Shown here: positions 1 through 11,255 of the stretch, piece by piece
Position numbering within the stretch: the stretch's first letter is position 1
Layout: the number at the start of each line of letters is the position of its first letter
NCBI RefSeq assembly: GCF_024139115.2
Contig: NW_026942880.1
Location: 213,328-277,327, forward strand
Origin: Armigeres subalbatus
Lineage: Eukaryota > Arthropoda > Insecta > Diptera > Culicidae
Length of the DNA stretch: 64,000 nucleotides
Direction of reading: 5' to 3'
The notes under the pieces: model-generated
Databases searched by the model: none
What the model saw: only the letters and a program-made list of their open reading frames with translations
Told to the model about the DNA's origin: nothing
Program-made: the position numbers and the translations under genes

Positions 1-470
1 AAGAAAATCCGAAAGAATTTCTGGAGAAATCTACGAGGGAATCTTGGAGGCTTTTCGAAGAAACTTCTAAAGAAATCTATTAAGAAATATCAGAAGGAAT
101 TCTTGGCGGATTTTTTTAGATTATTTAAGGAAAAACATCGTGAGGAGTTCTCGAATGAATTTTTGGAGGAGTTTTTGAAGAAATTCCTGGAGGGTGTAGG
201 AGTTTTCAAATGAATTTTTGAAGGCATTTTTAAAAGAGAGCCTGAATCGATTTTCAAAAATAATTTCCGTTGGAACTGCTAAAAAAGTTTTTGAAGGTAT
301 TTCTAAAAGACTTCCGCAAAGAATTCCCAAAGGAATTTCCAAAGAAATGTATAAAGGAATGTCTGAAGGTATTTTTGAAGAAATTTATGAATTTTAGAGG
401 AAATGCCTACTGGTATGTCTGAAATAATTCCTAGATAAATCCAGGAATTCCTTCGGAATTTTTCTTATAA
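1..470. repeat. Degenerate short repeat, GGAATTT/AAATTCC type
   Basis: AT-rich DNA built from imperfect, irregularly spaced copies of motifs such as GAAGGAATTTC and GAGGAATTTTTGAAG. No open frame here has a protein-like composition; the ORFs that cross it are by-products of the repeat. The same kind of sequence recurs at about 1797-2127, 2959-3350, 5400-5590 and 10550-10670, so it is a dispersed repeat and not a local satellite. It serves as target for later insertions, for example the RTE copy at 2142-2944. Confidence 0.7.
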
Positions 471-504
471 ATCGATTTGCAGTTTCACTCGGAATTTGCC
501 TCAG

Positions 505-1030
505 GGAGTTGCGTTGCGTTGCGTTGTAACGGAGTATTTCGTAGATTGCATACTGATAGCTGTCATGTATATTCTTTAACTTTCTTACTCCAATTGCTTA
601 TGGATTACTATTTGGGATTTAATAGCAGCCCAATTAGAGGTCCAAAACGATAAAGCATGAAAGCTACCATTGCTGGCCACGCCCATCTTCTCTGTTACTA
701 GGGAAAGGGAGGAAATGATGATATGACATCTACTTAGCGAGAGGCCAGCGACTCACCGACGCCCTCATAGATGTCAAGGAGTTGGATGGTTGGTAGGGGA
801 TATAGTTTAGGAATATCGTCATAGGCAAATGATATAATAAGTTTGAACATACGTTGGGAGTGACCATGCAAAGAAAATTATATCACTCCATTGATGGTTT
901 TCCTGGGATGGGACAAAGCTATTAAACTTGCCCTGGCTAAATAACCTAGGTTTAAGCGCCATTGTTCGTTCTCTGAAACGAAAAAGAAAAGAAAATATAT
1001 TAAATGCCCCTTCCCCCCTTATTTATTTTT
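505..1030 (+). repeat. Dispersed ~0.5-kb repeat, copy A
   Basis: Starts with a GTTGC pentamer run, then TAACGGAGTATTTCGTAGAT, and ends in CTCTGAAACGAAAAAG followed by a C-rich stretch. A closely similar copy in the same orientation lies at about 5745-6265. No coding capacity was found. It could be a solo LTR or a non-autonomous element; I could not find matching terminal repeats or a clear target duplication, so the class is open. Confidence 0.7.
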
Positions 1031-1796
1031 TTTCCAATTGAGAGCCCGTAAGTAATTTTTTAAAATAAATTTCTTCTCAATTAAAAGTGTTGATTAAAGA
1101 AGTGTGACAGATTGAGGCTTTATGTGCAACATTACTCAAATTTGATTTGATTCCACCTAGATATGTATTGATTCACACATATTTTGCACGCACTTCACGA
1201 AAAAATCGGGTGTACATGAAACGAAACGGGTGAAGGTTAGTTTGTAAATTGGTGTGAATGTAGCGTGAAATGTAAGACTGAGTAATGCATACATGCATAC
1301 AACATCACAATGCATCAAAACGGAATGTTTTAGTTATACATTAATAGCATGAAATGAGCTCACCAAATAATAAAATGATCCTCCAGTTGTGGATTCCAGA
1401 GGCCTATTCAATTGGACGTTCAAGCGGCTTAAGCGGGAACATCATACTCAGGAAACAGTTGAACCACGCACCGACCATTTCCGATAGCTACCTGATCTTC
1501 GTCTGAATTTGATTGGTGTTTGAACCGACCACAAATGAGAGCGATATACCGAAAAAAATTGGCTCGGAAACCACCACTTAGAGGATAGTTCCCATATTTT
1601 CACTACACCCGCGAAAATGTTTCGAGTTCGAACCATTTTTGGAATTTGCACTCTTGGACGGCGCACCCTTGATTAAGACAGAAACATCACGTTTCTCTGC
1701 ATCCTCGCGAAAAACTTTAACTCGCAATCCCAAATATAAAACTGATTCAGGACACAACATTCACGCACTCCGCGGAACTACAGAACCGTCAGCCGA
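1031..1796. other. No recognisable feature
   Basis: AT-rich DNA. Short ORFs at 1448-1760 and the start of a plus-strand ORF at 1639 have no family signature, and the latter runs into the degenerate GGAATTT repeat after about position 1797. I see no RNA gene or repeat boundary here. Confidence 0.5.
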
Positions 1797-2127
1797 AACA
1801 TTGCTTTTCCGCTCCCTCGGAATTTGCCTCAGGGAGTTCTACAAAAACTCATCCGGAAATGATTTCCAGAAAGTCTTTCGGATTATTTCGGATAGTCCTT
1901 GGAAATTCCCTCAGGAATTAGTTCGGAAATTCATCCACGCATTCTTTCAGAAATTTGTTGAGAAAAACCTTGGGAAAATCGTTGAGATATTCATCCGAAA
2001 ATTTCTTGATCAAGTTCCAGAAAAAATATCCAAGAAACTCCTGAAGGATTTTTCAAAGTAACTCCTGAATGAACTTCTGATAGTCTTAGCTTTCTCCGCA
2101 AACTCATTCATTCCGTCAAGATTTCGT
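1797..2127. repeat. Degenerate short repeat, GGAATTT/AAATTCC type
   Basis: Second block of the same AT-rich degenerate motif seen at the left end of the window. It continues at about 2959-3350 on the other side of the RTE insertion, so the two blocks were one stretch before that insertion. The open frame running through it is low-complexity and unlikely to be a gene. Confidence 0.65.
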
Positions 2128-2141
2128 TCAGAAACACGGAT

Positions 2142-2944
2142 TATTTATTTATTTATTCAGACTAAGGCCGAAGTGGCCTGTGCGGTATATAAGAGTCTCC
2201 TCCATTCGGCTCGGTCCATGGCTACACGTCGCCAACCACGCAGTCTACGGAGGGTCCGCAAGTCATCTTCCACCTGATCGATCCACCTTGCCCGCTGCGC
2301 ACCTCGCCTTCTTGTGCCCGTCGGATCGTTGTCGAGAACCATTTTCACCGGGTTACTGTCCGACATTCTGGCTACGTGCCCGGCCCATCGCATTCGTCCG
2401 ATTTTCGCGGTGTGAACGATGGATGGTTCTCCCAACAGCTGATGCAATTCGTGGTTCATTCGCCTCCTCCACGTACCGTCCGCCATCTGCACCCCACCAT
2501 AGATGGTACGCAACACTTTCCTTTCGAAAACTCCAAGTGCGCGTTGGTCCTCCACGAGCATCGTCCAGGTCTCGTGTCCGTAGAGGACTACCGGTCTAAT
2601 GAGCGTTTTGTAGATTGTCAGTTTGGTACGGCGGCGAACTCTATTCGATCGGAGCGTCTTGCGGAGTCCAAAGTACGTACGATTTCCAGCCACTATGCGT
2701 CTCCGAATTTCTCTGCTGGTGTCATTTTCGGCAGTCACCAGTGAGCCCAAGTACACAAATTCTTCTACCACCTCGATTTCGTCACCACCGATGCAAACTC
2801 GCGGTGGGTGGCTCACATTGTCTTCTCTTGAACCTCTCCCTATCATGTACTTCGTCCTCGACGTGTTGATGACTAGTCCGATCCGCTTAGCTTCCCTCTT
2901 CAGTCTGATGTGAGCTTCCTCCATCTTCTCAAAGTTATGTGCCG
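2142..2944 (-). mobile_element. 5'-truncated RTE-type non-LTR retrotransposon insertion
   Basis: A complete, datable insertion: the 14-bp sequence TCAGAAACACGGAT occurs at 2128-2141 and again at 2945-2958, directly flanking the element. On the minus strand it begins inside the reverse transcriptase coding region and ends in a short (AAAT)n tail at 2142-2160, as expected for target-primed reverse transcription with 5' truncation. It inserted into the degenerate GGAATTT repeat. A second, more decayed relative on the same strand lies at 31071-32348. Confidence 0.9.
2157..2944 (-). pseudogene. Reverse transcriptase C-terminal fragment, RTE-type LINE
   Basis: About 262 codons stay open to the end. 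The N-terminal part (KREAKRIGLVINTSRTKYM) matches the segment just after the catalytic YADD-type box of LINE reverse transcriptases; the middle has TLIRPVVLYGHETWTM and the C-terminal part KIGRMRWAGHVARM, both typical of the post-RT domain of insect RTE-like elements. The endonuclease and the catalytic RT boxes are absent because the copy is 5'-truncated, so it cannot mobilise itself. The open frame suggests a fairly recent insertion. The exact clade is inferred from memory of these motifs; another APE-type clade is possible. Confidence 0.85.
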
Positions 2945-2958
2945 TCAGAAACACGGAT

Positions 2959-3350
2959 ATACCTTCTGAAAATCCTTCACAAATTCTTTTTGAAATATCT
3001 ACGAAAAATGTTTGAGGAGTTCCTTAGGAAATTGTTTTAGAATTCCTCCAAAAACTCTTTAAAAACTCCTACAGAAATTTAATTACGGATTACTTTGGAA
3101 ATTTCATCAAGTTTTGAAAATTTGCTTAGGAATTTCTTCGAAAATTAATTGAGAAATTCCAGCGGAAGATACTTTTTTGGAAATTCCTCTAGGGGTTCCT
3201 TAGCAAGCTCCTTGTCAGTTATGCCTAAAATTACCTTAGGGATTCTTTCAAATATACTTTAAGCAATTTTTAGAGATGTTTTTTTCCGGATAATCCTTTG
3301 AAAATTCCTCCGGTAAATTCTTTGGTTACTTTAGGAAGCTACCTACAGAC
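2959..3350. repeat. Degenerate short repeat, GGAATTT/AAATTCC type
   Basis: Continuation of the degenerate repeat interrupted by the RTE insertion. It contains many imperfect dyads, for example AGGAATTTC paired with GAAATTCC around 3130-3165. Confidence 0.65.
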
Positions 3351-4442
3351 ACTGACAAAACTACCTCTGTAAGGGGAAAGGTCGTTTGGGCGAAACCCAT
3401 TTAGCCGAATGCCATTTGGCAGAATTCCACTCGGCCGAACAAACCATTAGGCCGAAACCAATCTGGCCTAAAGGGTCATTTGGACGAACGGGTCATTTGG
3501 TCGAACAAATAATTTGGCCGAAATGGTAATTTAGCCGAAAGGGTCATTTGGCCGAAAGAGTCGTTCGGTCTAAAGGGTCATTTGGTCAAAAGAGTCATTT
3601 GGCCTGAAGGGTCATTTGGCCGAATAGGGCACTTAGCCGTATAGGACTTTTAAAATGTGAGAATTTAGGAATGAGAAGAGAGACGTCTCACAGTGAGAAA
3701 AGAGAAATGAGGAGTGAGTAGTAAGACGTCTCACTTCTCACTAAAAAAATGAGAAGCGCGAAGTGAGTAGTGAGACGTCTCACTATTCACTTCGCGCTTC
3801 TCAATTTCTACAGTGAGAAGAGAAAAATTAAGAAAAAGAAGTGAGACGTCTCATTACTCACTTTCAATTCTTACTGTTCCGTGTAAAAAGTGAGAATTGA
3901 GACGTCTATTTTACACTCCTCATTTATCAGTTATTGTTGTAAAAAATGGGAAGCATGAAATGAATACTGAGATGTCTCATTACCCACATCGTACAACTCA
4001 CTTTTCACCATAAAGAGAATAGTGAGACGTCTCACTTCTCTCTCTTTATTTTTCTCTTTGTATTGTAGAAAGTGAGACGTGAGACGACTCACTTCCCATT
4101 TCTCACTTCTCCCTGTGAAAAGTTAGTAGTGCGAAGTGGGTAGTGAGACGTCTCACTACTAACCTCGTGCTTCTCACTTTTAACAGTGAGAAGTAAGAAA
4201 TGAGGAATGAGAATGGTGACGTCTCTCTTCTCATTCCTAATTTCTCACTTTTCAAATAACCTATTCGGCCAAATGTCCTATTCGGCCAAATGTCCTATTC
4301 AGCCAAATTACTCCTTTGGCCATACAACCTTTTCGGCCAAATGACCCTTTTGGCCTAAAGACCCATTTGCCCAAATTACCCTTTCGGCTAAACGACCCTT
4401 TCGGCCAAACAACCTTTTCGACCAAATGACCCTTTCGGCCAA

Positions 4443-4812
4443 TAGGGGCCCTCCTTAGCCGTGTGGTAAGACGCGCGGCTACAAAGCAAAACCATGCTTA
4501 GGATGGCTGGGTTCGATTCCCGGTGCCAGTCTAGACAATTTTCGGATTGGAAATTGTTTCGACTTCCCTGGGCATAAAAGTATCATCGTGTTTTAGTGAT
4601 GAACTTATAGATACATAAAAAATCACTTTAATAAAGACCAAAAAAAAATATCATCGTGTTAGCCTCATGATATACGAATGCAAAAATGGTAACTTGGCTT
4701 AGAAACCTTGCAGTTAATAACAGTGGAAGTGCTTAATGAACACTAAGCTGCGAGGTGGCTCTGTCCCAGTGTGGGGATGTAATGCCACTAAGAAGAAGAA
4801 GAAGAAGAAGAA
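4443..4812 (+). mobile_element. Feilai-like: tRNA-derived SINE (Feilai-like)
   Basis: The 5' part is tRNA-like, with a box A (TTAGCCGTGTGG, near 4454) and a perfect box B (GGTTCGATTCC, near 4511), the internal RNA polymerase III promoter. The tRNA-unrelated body ends in an (AAG)n tail at 4793-4812. It is flanked by CCCTTTCGGCCAA at 4430-4442 and 4813-4825, which fits a 13-bp target duplication, although the target is itself repetitive. It is interrupted at 4593-4648 by a second small insertion. The name rests on my recollection of the Aedes Feilai consensus. A 3' fragment of the same family is at about 13992-14046. Confidence 0.85.
4593..4648 (+). mobile_element. 56-bp 5'-truncated retroelement tail inside the SINE
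   Basis: The SINE motif TATCATCGTGTT is present at 4581-4592 and again at 4649-4660. Between them lies 56 bp ending in ATAAAGACC and a poly-A run. This is the signature of a severely 5'-truncated LINE 3' end, or a short retroposed RNA, inserted with a 12-bp target duplication. Too little is left to name the source. Confidence 0.8.
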
Positions 4813-4989
4813 CCCTTTCGGCCAAACAACCTTTTCGACCAAATGACCGTTTCGGACAAGCGACCCTTTCGCCCAAACGACCCTTTTCAGCCAAACGACC
4901 CTTTTGGCCAAATTATTTTCGGCCTCATGGTCTGTTCGGCAAAATGGTATATTCGGCCAAACAACTTTCGGCCAAATGACATTGGCAAA

Positions 4990-5400
4990 CAGATGCAGAC
5001 TATCGAATTCTCGGAGTGTTTTAGGAGAAAATACTGGGCGGTGGAGAATAGTAAATGACGCAGACGAACGAATGAATCACGATTGTACCAAGTTTATAAA
5101 ACTGCAGACAAAGGCAGGCTGATAAAATATGGCAGATTACAGTGGGCTGAACATGTACTGTGTATGCTGGAAGAGAGACCAGCAAAAAACTTTCCGAGAA
5201 CCTGGAAGAGGACATTGGCTCCGGGGTAGATCCCGCACTCGGTGGCTGAGTGCAATTGACGAAGATGCTCGTGCAGCCGGTGCGCAGGGAGACTGACGAC
5301 TGGCGGCCCAAGAACGAGCAACCTGGAATAGGAAATTTAATTCGGTTTTCCTCCGGACAACACGGAGTGTACGACCATCATAGGTATAGGTAATAGGTAA
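4990..5400 (+). pseudogene. Non-LTR retrotransposon 3' relic
   Basis: In shifting plus-strand frames one can read YGRLQWAEHVLCM and, further on, a segment resembling the Trp/Arg-rich post-RT tail of insect LINEs. Stop codons and frameshifts interrupt it (for example TAG near 5226). It ends at a short AGGTAATAGGTAAT tail around 5380-5400. It is related to, but clearly not the same subfamily as, the RTE copies at 2157 and 31113. No target duplication was found. Confidence 0.7.
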
Positions 5401-5590
5401 TGAAATTTTTGGACATTATCCCCAGGAATTCCTTCACGACATGCTCCATTGATTTTTTCTTAGGATCTCTTCAGATATTCATTCAAAGCTCCTTTAAAAA
5501 TTTATTCGGAATTTATTTGAAATTTTGTAAGGAATTACTTTGAAAATGTCTGTGATTTTTTCGAAATTTTGCTGAAGGGTTTGTTGTTCA
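5400..5590. repeat. Degenerate short repeat, GGAATTT type
   Basis: Another block of AT-rich GGAATT motifs directly after the LINE relic tail. No coding potential. Confidence 0.55.
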
Positions 5591-5744
5591 AAGATCTTGT
5601 AGTTTTCTCATGTATATTTTGTATTAATTTTATTATATTTTCTAGGAGTGTCAAAGGCACAAGATAAGGACGTATCTATAATGATTATGATCGTTGCTTA
5701 TATAAGAGTAAAGGAAATCTGAAACCAGACACTTGGATAAAATG

Positions 5745-6265
5745 ATTTGCGTTGCGTTGCGTTGCGTTGTAACGGAGTATTTCGTAGATTGCATACTGAT
5801 AGTTGTCATGTATATTCTTTACCTTTCTTACCCCAATTGCTTATGGATTTCCATTTGGGATTCAATGGAAATCCAATTGGGGGTCCAAAATGATAAAACA
5901 TGAAAGCTATCATTGCTGGCCACGCCCATCTTCTCCGTTACTAGGAAAGGGAGGAAATGATGATATGACATCTACTTAACGAGAGGCCAGCGACTCACCG
6001 ACGCCCTCATAGATGTCAAGGAATTTGATGGTGGGTAGGGTATGTGGTTTAGGAGTATCATTATAAGCAAATGATAGAAAATTTGTGGAAATACGTTGGG
6101 AGTGACTTTGCTAAGAAATTTATGTCACTCCATTATCCTTGCCGATGATTTTCCTCGGATGGGGCGAAGGTATTAGCCTTGCCCTGGCTAATAGCCTAGG
6201 TTTAAGCGCCTTTGCTCGCTCTCTGAAACGAAAAAAGAGCAAAAAGAAATTAAATTCCCCTTCCC
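5745..6265 (+). repeat. Dispersed ~0.5-kb repeat, copy B
   Basis: Second copy of the repeat at 505-1030, same orientation, with the same GTTGC run at the left, the shared block CGACTCACCGACGCCCTCAT in the middle and CTCTGAAACGAAAAAAG at the right. The two copies differ by scattered substitutions and small indels. No ORF is conserved between them. Confidence 0.7.
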
Positions 6266-6299
6266 CCTGATATGATAATGATTTTGATCATCAATTACT

Positions 6300-6450
6300 G
6301 ACCGCATTAAGTAGAACAAAAACTCCGCGATCTCGAGACCGTTCTGTATTAAAAAAAAAAACACATTCAAACGCACACTTTATGATTTAAATTACTTTCC
6401 GCACAAAACAGAACAAAAATCCGTGGTCTCGAAACCGTTCCACTTTTAAA
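6300..6450. repeat. Tandem duplication, ~96-bp unit
   Basis: The stretch with AGAACAAAAACTCCG and CTCGAGACCGTTC (about 6312-6348) is repeated in diverged form as AGAACAAAAATCCGTGG and CTCGAAACCGTTCC (about 6408-6445). Function unknown; it may be the remnant of a retroelement regulatory region. Confidence 0.5.
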
Positions 6451-7975
6451 CAAACACTTTCTATCGCGCACTAATTAATTAAAAAACACTCTTTCGCCTT
6501 CATAGTTCCGCGACGAAAAACAAAACTAACACAATGCAGGTCCTGTGGTCCTAGTCCTGGCTTCTGCATACTGAGCATTGCGCCTCTATGACCGAAACGA
6601 CGCGTACTTGTGAAACACGCTTTTTCAACTTTTATTTATTGGGCTGTTTCATGCACAAGAGAAAATCTTCCACAACGTAAGCTCAATGACCTTCCCATAC
6701 CGAGAAACGCGTAACATCGACCGAACCGACGCGCACTTTAACACGATCTTTCAAGCACTATCTCGATTATTACCAGGATTTTAGGAATGGAAATGATAGA
6801 CATATTTTTATACCATTCATTTTACAATGCAGTCAAAGAAATCAAATTCATATGTATATAATAATGAGCAGATTGAATGTTCATGTAATGAGTAGAATTA
6901 ATAAGATAAAAATAGCAAGTTTCAAAAATTTCAAAAAAAAGGTGGAATATAATAGATATTTAGAATTCAATTGATGTATTCAATAATATTACTAGGAACA
7001 TCAACATATTCGGATGGAAGAAGAGGCGCTGATCAACATGTGTTATAATGTTTATGGGGTGCTTGACAGTTTGTAAGTAAGTGTGACAGTAAGAATCGCC
7101 AAATGGAGCGGGCTGGTTCTGATTCAGTGACAAAATTTACGTAATTCCCTCTAACTAAAGTCATGTGCAATCTTCGACAGAAAACTATCCACCAAATGTG
7201 ATCACCCATTATTCATTACATTGATTTTCGCGTTTGTTTGTACTTTCCCTATTTCACATAAAATGTAGAAGGAAAGAGAGGCTTCTAATCTGGGAAGCAC
7301 GAATGCAAATGCAAATCTTTTTTCCTACAAACAGTGGGTTGTGCTTCCCGAGTCACCCCGAGTGAAATAATTAATGAACCCATACGAAATTCAGATAAAC
7401 AAATTTGTTACTTATCTTGAAATGCAGCCGTTCAGCTTTTGAAGTGCTCCAGCCATTTCATCACAACTTCGTGCTTTACGGTTTGATTGACGTTTGAAAA
7501 TGAAATCATCCTTCATCCGCAACATATTCGGGACTCTCCAAGATCTCCATGCTACGGTCATTCTTCTTTTTTATTCCTCATCCGGCCATCTTCCTTTACA
7601 TCTCCTCACATTAGTTATTCGGTTCAATTATTACATTTAAGTTTAGTAGCTTGAAATTCACGACAATTGACAATCCGGATGATTTTTTCGCGTCCGTTTT
7701 CAACCGCAACCTACTTCGATCCTCGTTTTTAATGCATTTCACCAGACACTTGGATAAAATGATACTCATAAAGTGGAAGCACTACGCTAGATACGCCAAG
7801 ACCAACTCCCTTTCTTGCTCCCTTTACACTAACCAGTTCCCTCTTACCTAGAAAATTATATCCAATGTGATTGTTCACTATGACCATTTTGGTCAACATG
7901 GAATCACTAAGCATAAGAATGTTCACAAACTTGCAGTTGATTTGATGCGCTTATTATTAGTCCGTAGTATACCTA
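6451..7975. other. No recognisable gene
   Basis: AT-rich intergenic DNA. Several ORFs of 60-70 codons on both strands lack any recognisable motif, and overlapping antisense ORFs of equal length argue against coding. A weak inverted pair, GGGAAGCAC and GTGCTTCCC, lies near 7298 and 7343. Confidence 0.5.
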
Positions 7976-9815
7976 TTAGAGTGGGGCGTCATGGTCATTT
8001 TTTCAAATCAATGGTTTTTCGAATCCATTCTGGGTACTGAACAACTGTGCAGAATTTGGGACCAATTGGTTGCTTCCTCGCTTTCCGCATCGCGTTTGAA
8101 GTTTGTATGGAAATTAGTATGGGAGAACGTATATTTTGCATTTCTACTACTAGAGGTTTCAGTTCATCGTAAACCAAGTGGAACATTGCGTTCAAGTATA
8201 ACCCAAAGGATGCTGAAAAACTTTGCTGAAGAACGCACGTTGCTGGAACGTCCACGAAAAAAGTTATAACGCTTCGAACATGGAGTGTTCAAACTGTATG
8301 CAAAAAATCGTTTATTCTGCCAGCACTGCCGTATTACGTAGACCAATAATTTAACTGAATGTTATTTCAAAATAATTGATTTTATACAAGATTTTATAGG
8401 GCTTTAAAGCCAATGGGAACTATCCGGAATTGGGTTGTTTAGAAAAGAAAAATATAAGGATTTTTATTGTTTAACATAAAGAGCATGCTTTGCTGATCTC
8501 CAACATATTTTTATTTTGTTTGTAAACCAGGCATTGAAAGCGTGAGTGAAGTGGACGAGCATTGATCTAATTGAATCATAGCATCCTATGCCAGTGAGTG
8601 AACAGCCTTGCTCAGATGGATACCAAACAATGATTATGAGCGATCGTTGCTGCGTAAACAATGAGCAACAGAGTTCGCCAAGCCAAACTTGGTATGGTAT
8701 CCAGGGAAGCTACGATTGGAGCATTTGTGTTACGCCCGCTCTACTAGAATAAAACCAAAACACATCAGGTGTTCTGCTTTATTCACTCTGTTTTCAAGCA
8801 GCTAGAATGGAGGAGAGAAAGTATCAAAGCCTCTCATGCAGTGTATCAGAGTTCCATTCTTATAGCGGACTTAATTTTCCTAATGTCTGAAAAGATTTTT
8901 CTAACAGCGTGTGGTAACAACACTCATTGTTAGGTTACCAAGTGATTTGCCTCACTCAGTTGTCTCCCATTGGTGAGCGATGAAGATCTTTAAACATTGA
9001 ATCAACGAACGCCAAATTTCAACGATCTAGAAAGCATCAGCGATTAGGCCGCAGTAGAGCATCAAGTTGGCATGAATTTAGCCGATTTTTACTCATGATC
9101 TGATTTTTTCAATGCCTGTTGTAAACCTTTTATTTACATTTCTATACAGCAAACAATAAGCCATTTCAATCGATAGAATGACACTAACATTCATAGAATG
9201 ACAGTTAGCCCATGCAGCATAAGAACAAATTTTTAGTCCCATATAAATTTAAAATGAAAATTAAAAATAGTTCCGGTGTTCCAAAAATTCTGAAAAATTG
9301 GGGTTAGGCTCAGTTTTTTATTCAGATTTAGAATATGTAAAAACATATATACCCCTAAACAACCCAATTATTTCACAAGGAAAAAAATCCGACAAGAAGG
9401 AAGATGGGTTTTGCACCTCGATAACCATAGGTTGCCCGGTAGTGCTGGCAGAAACATTGATTTCTTGCATATGGTTTGAACAATCAATTTTCGAAACGTA
9501 ATAACATTTTTTGTAGACCTTCCAGCTACGTACTTTCTTTGGCAAAGTCTTTCGGCATCTTCCAGACTATATGCTAACGTATTGAGTCACGTGATTGATG
9601 ATAAATTGAAGCCGCTAAGAGCAAAAATGTTGAAAAGTACGTTTTCCCATACTAATTTCCATGTAAATTTAAAACGCGATGCGGCATGCGAGGTTGCAAC
9701 CAATCGAGCCCATATTTTGCATGAATGATTGGGGTCCCAAAACGATTCAGAAAACCTTGATCTCACTTGATCGGACGAAGTTTGCGTTTTCCCATACAAC
9801 TGCGCCCCACTCTAA
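7976..9815. mobile_element. 1.84-kb non-autonomous element with ~210-bp imperfect inverted ends
   Basis: The left end TTAGAGTGGGGCG and the right end CGCCCCACTCTAA are inverted copies. The similarity extends inward for about 200 bp and includes CCAATTGGTTGC/GCAACCAATCG, GCCGCATCGCG-type blocks and ATGGAAATTAGTATGGGA at both ends in opposite orientation. The element is flanked by TACCTA at 7970-7975 and 9816-9821; this could be a 6-bp target duplication, or a TA duplication with chance extension. I found no transposase-like ORF: the ORFs at 7991-8269 and 9587-9799 lie in the inverted ends. Confidence 0.8.
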
Positions 9816-9821
9816 TACCTA

Positions 9822-11024
9822 TTGACATTGTCGCTAAGGATCAGTAAGTCTTACACAGTATAAGTAATCTGCTAAAGGTAGCAATATATTGGTAGTAAAA
9901 TGCCCTTAGTTTTGTAAGTTAACCTGCCCTCGAACCTGCCCATCAGCTGCGGACACTCCAGATGCCTGGTAGAGAAGCTGGTTTTGCGCACATGTGGTGC
10001 ATGGGAAGTACAAGAGCCGTTGATGTGCACGTTGTGCACGCAAAGCAGTGAGCGCAATGCTCAACAGTCACACGTGAATTATTAGCGGAGGAAATTGGCA
10101 AGGGCAAAGTACTTTGTAACTTTGTTTTGAGGGACTTCAGTGTGTCGAGCGTAGTGATTCCATCCGTACACTATCTGGGTATCGCTACATCGAGGTGCCT
10201 GGTTGCTGATTTCTTTTACTATTAAAAAGCACTGTCCACATTCGTTATAGATTTGTCCTTATTTTGTGGCTTTTATATTCCTATATTAAAATAAAATAAT
10301 ATACATAATTATTGCAAATGCTTGAGAAAACTAGCTGTACCAAACTCTTGCAACACGAAATGGAAAACATTTTGACTTTTCGTTTGTTTATAGATACCGG
10401 CGATAACGGATGAGTGCCAATTTTTCAATGCTTCAATGCCCACATTGCTTCAAAAGGGTAAATATTTTCTACATCTTGCATGTCAATAGGCACTCCCTCG
10501 GCCGCCACTATCGCGCGCAAAATCCTGGATACAAATATCTGTAGGCATTATTATGGAATTTTACGAAGGAATTCCTTATGAACTTTCTTAAGAAATGGCT
10601 GTAGGAGTTTCCTAAAAAAATCTAGTTTCCTCCAGAAATTTCTTCAGGACTACACCAAGAACTTTTGGCATATTGAACCAAATTTCAGGAAAAATATTAA
10701 ATTTGGTTGGTCATCCCCAGTCTTACTTAGCTAATATTTATTTTATTTATGTTGATCATAACATTTTAACATAAATAACATTTTGAAATCAGGTATTGAT
10801 TAGTGCTGCCGCCAATTTACTATTTTCAATGTTCTTCATGATCGGCAAACGTAGAATATTGCAATTTTAATCCACTGAAGTCAACCGTGTGAATCAAAAC
10901 CGCATGAATCCAAAAACCAGCATTAAAATTGATTTTTCCAGTCATTGATTTTTTCATCCACGCCGGTTCACGCCGCCGCCGGGGCAAAAGTGACCACCAC
11001 GCCGCCGCCGCCGATGACGACGTC
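9822..11024. other. No recognisable gene
   Basis: AT-rich DNA with a short block of degenerate GGAATT repeat at about 10550-10670 and a small GCC/CGC-rich patch near 10961-11015. No ORF carries a recognisable domain. Confidence 0.5.
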
Positions 11025-11255
11025 CTATTCGACCAAATGTCCTATTACGCTATATCCTATTCGGCCAAATGGCCTATGCAGTCAAATGTCCTATTCGGCC
11101 AAATAACATATTCGACCAAATGTCCTATTCGGCCAAATGTCCTTTTCGGTCAAATGGCTATTTGGCCAAATGACTTATTCGGCCAAATGGCCTATTCGGC
11201 CAAATGACATATTCGGCTATATGACCATTTCGCCCAAATGACTTTCAGCCAAACA
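11025..11255. repeat. GGCCAAAT short tandem repeat block
   Basis: About a dozen units of the type CCTATTCGGCCAAATG, the same unit as in the right arm of the foldback element at 3358-4985. The ORF that reads through it (10929-11207) is a product of the repeat period, not a gene. Confidence 0.7.

Larger units (their letters stand above)
3358..4985. mobile_element. Foldback-like element with GGCCGAA arms, split by a SINE
   Basis: The left arm (about 3358-3655) is a run of units like TTTGGCCGAAAGGGTCA. The right arm (about 4255-4442, continuing at 4813-4985 after the SINE) carries the reverse complement, units like CCCTTTCGGCCAAATGA. The core (about 3655-4255) is packed with palindromic AGTGAGACGTCTCACT blocks and alternating GAGAAGTGAG/CTCACTTCTC tracts. 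The whole stretch could fold into a long imperfect hairpin. There is no coding capacity. A related one-armed block lies at about 11025-11255. Such GGCCGAA arrays are common in Aedes, but I cannot name the family. Confidence 0.7.

Noticed and set aside
1639..2061. 140-codon plus-strand ORF
   Set aside because: Its second half lies in degenerate GGAATTT repeat and has a low-complexity Phe/Lys-rich translation; no family signature.
4454..4530. A true tRNA gene
   Set aside because: Boxes A and B are present, but the cloverleaf does not close properly, and the segment continues into a SINE body with an AAG tail.
4755..5122. Overlapping plus-strand ORFs with FRPNDRFGQ-type repeats
   Set aside because: Translations of the GGCCAAA repeat and of the SINE tail; no conserved protein.
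10929..11207. 92-codon ORF with repeated SAKWPMQSNVLFGQ-like units
   Set aside because: Repeat by-product of the TTCGGCCAAATG block.
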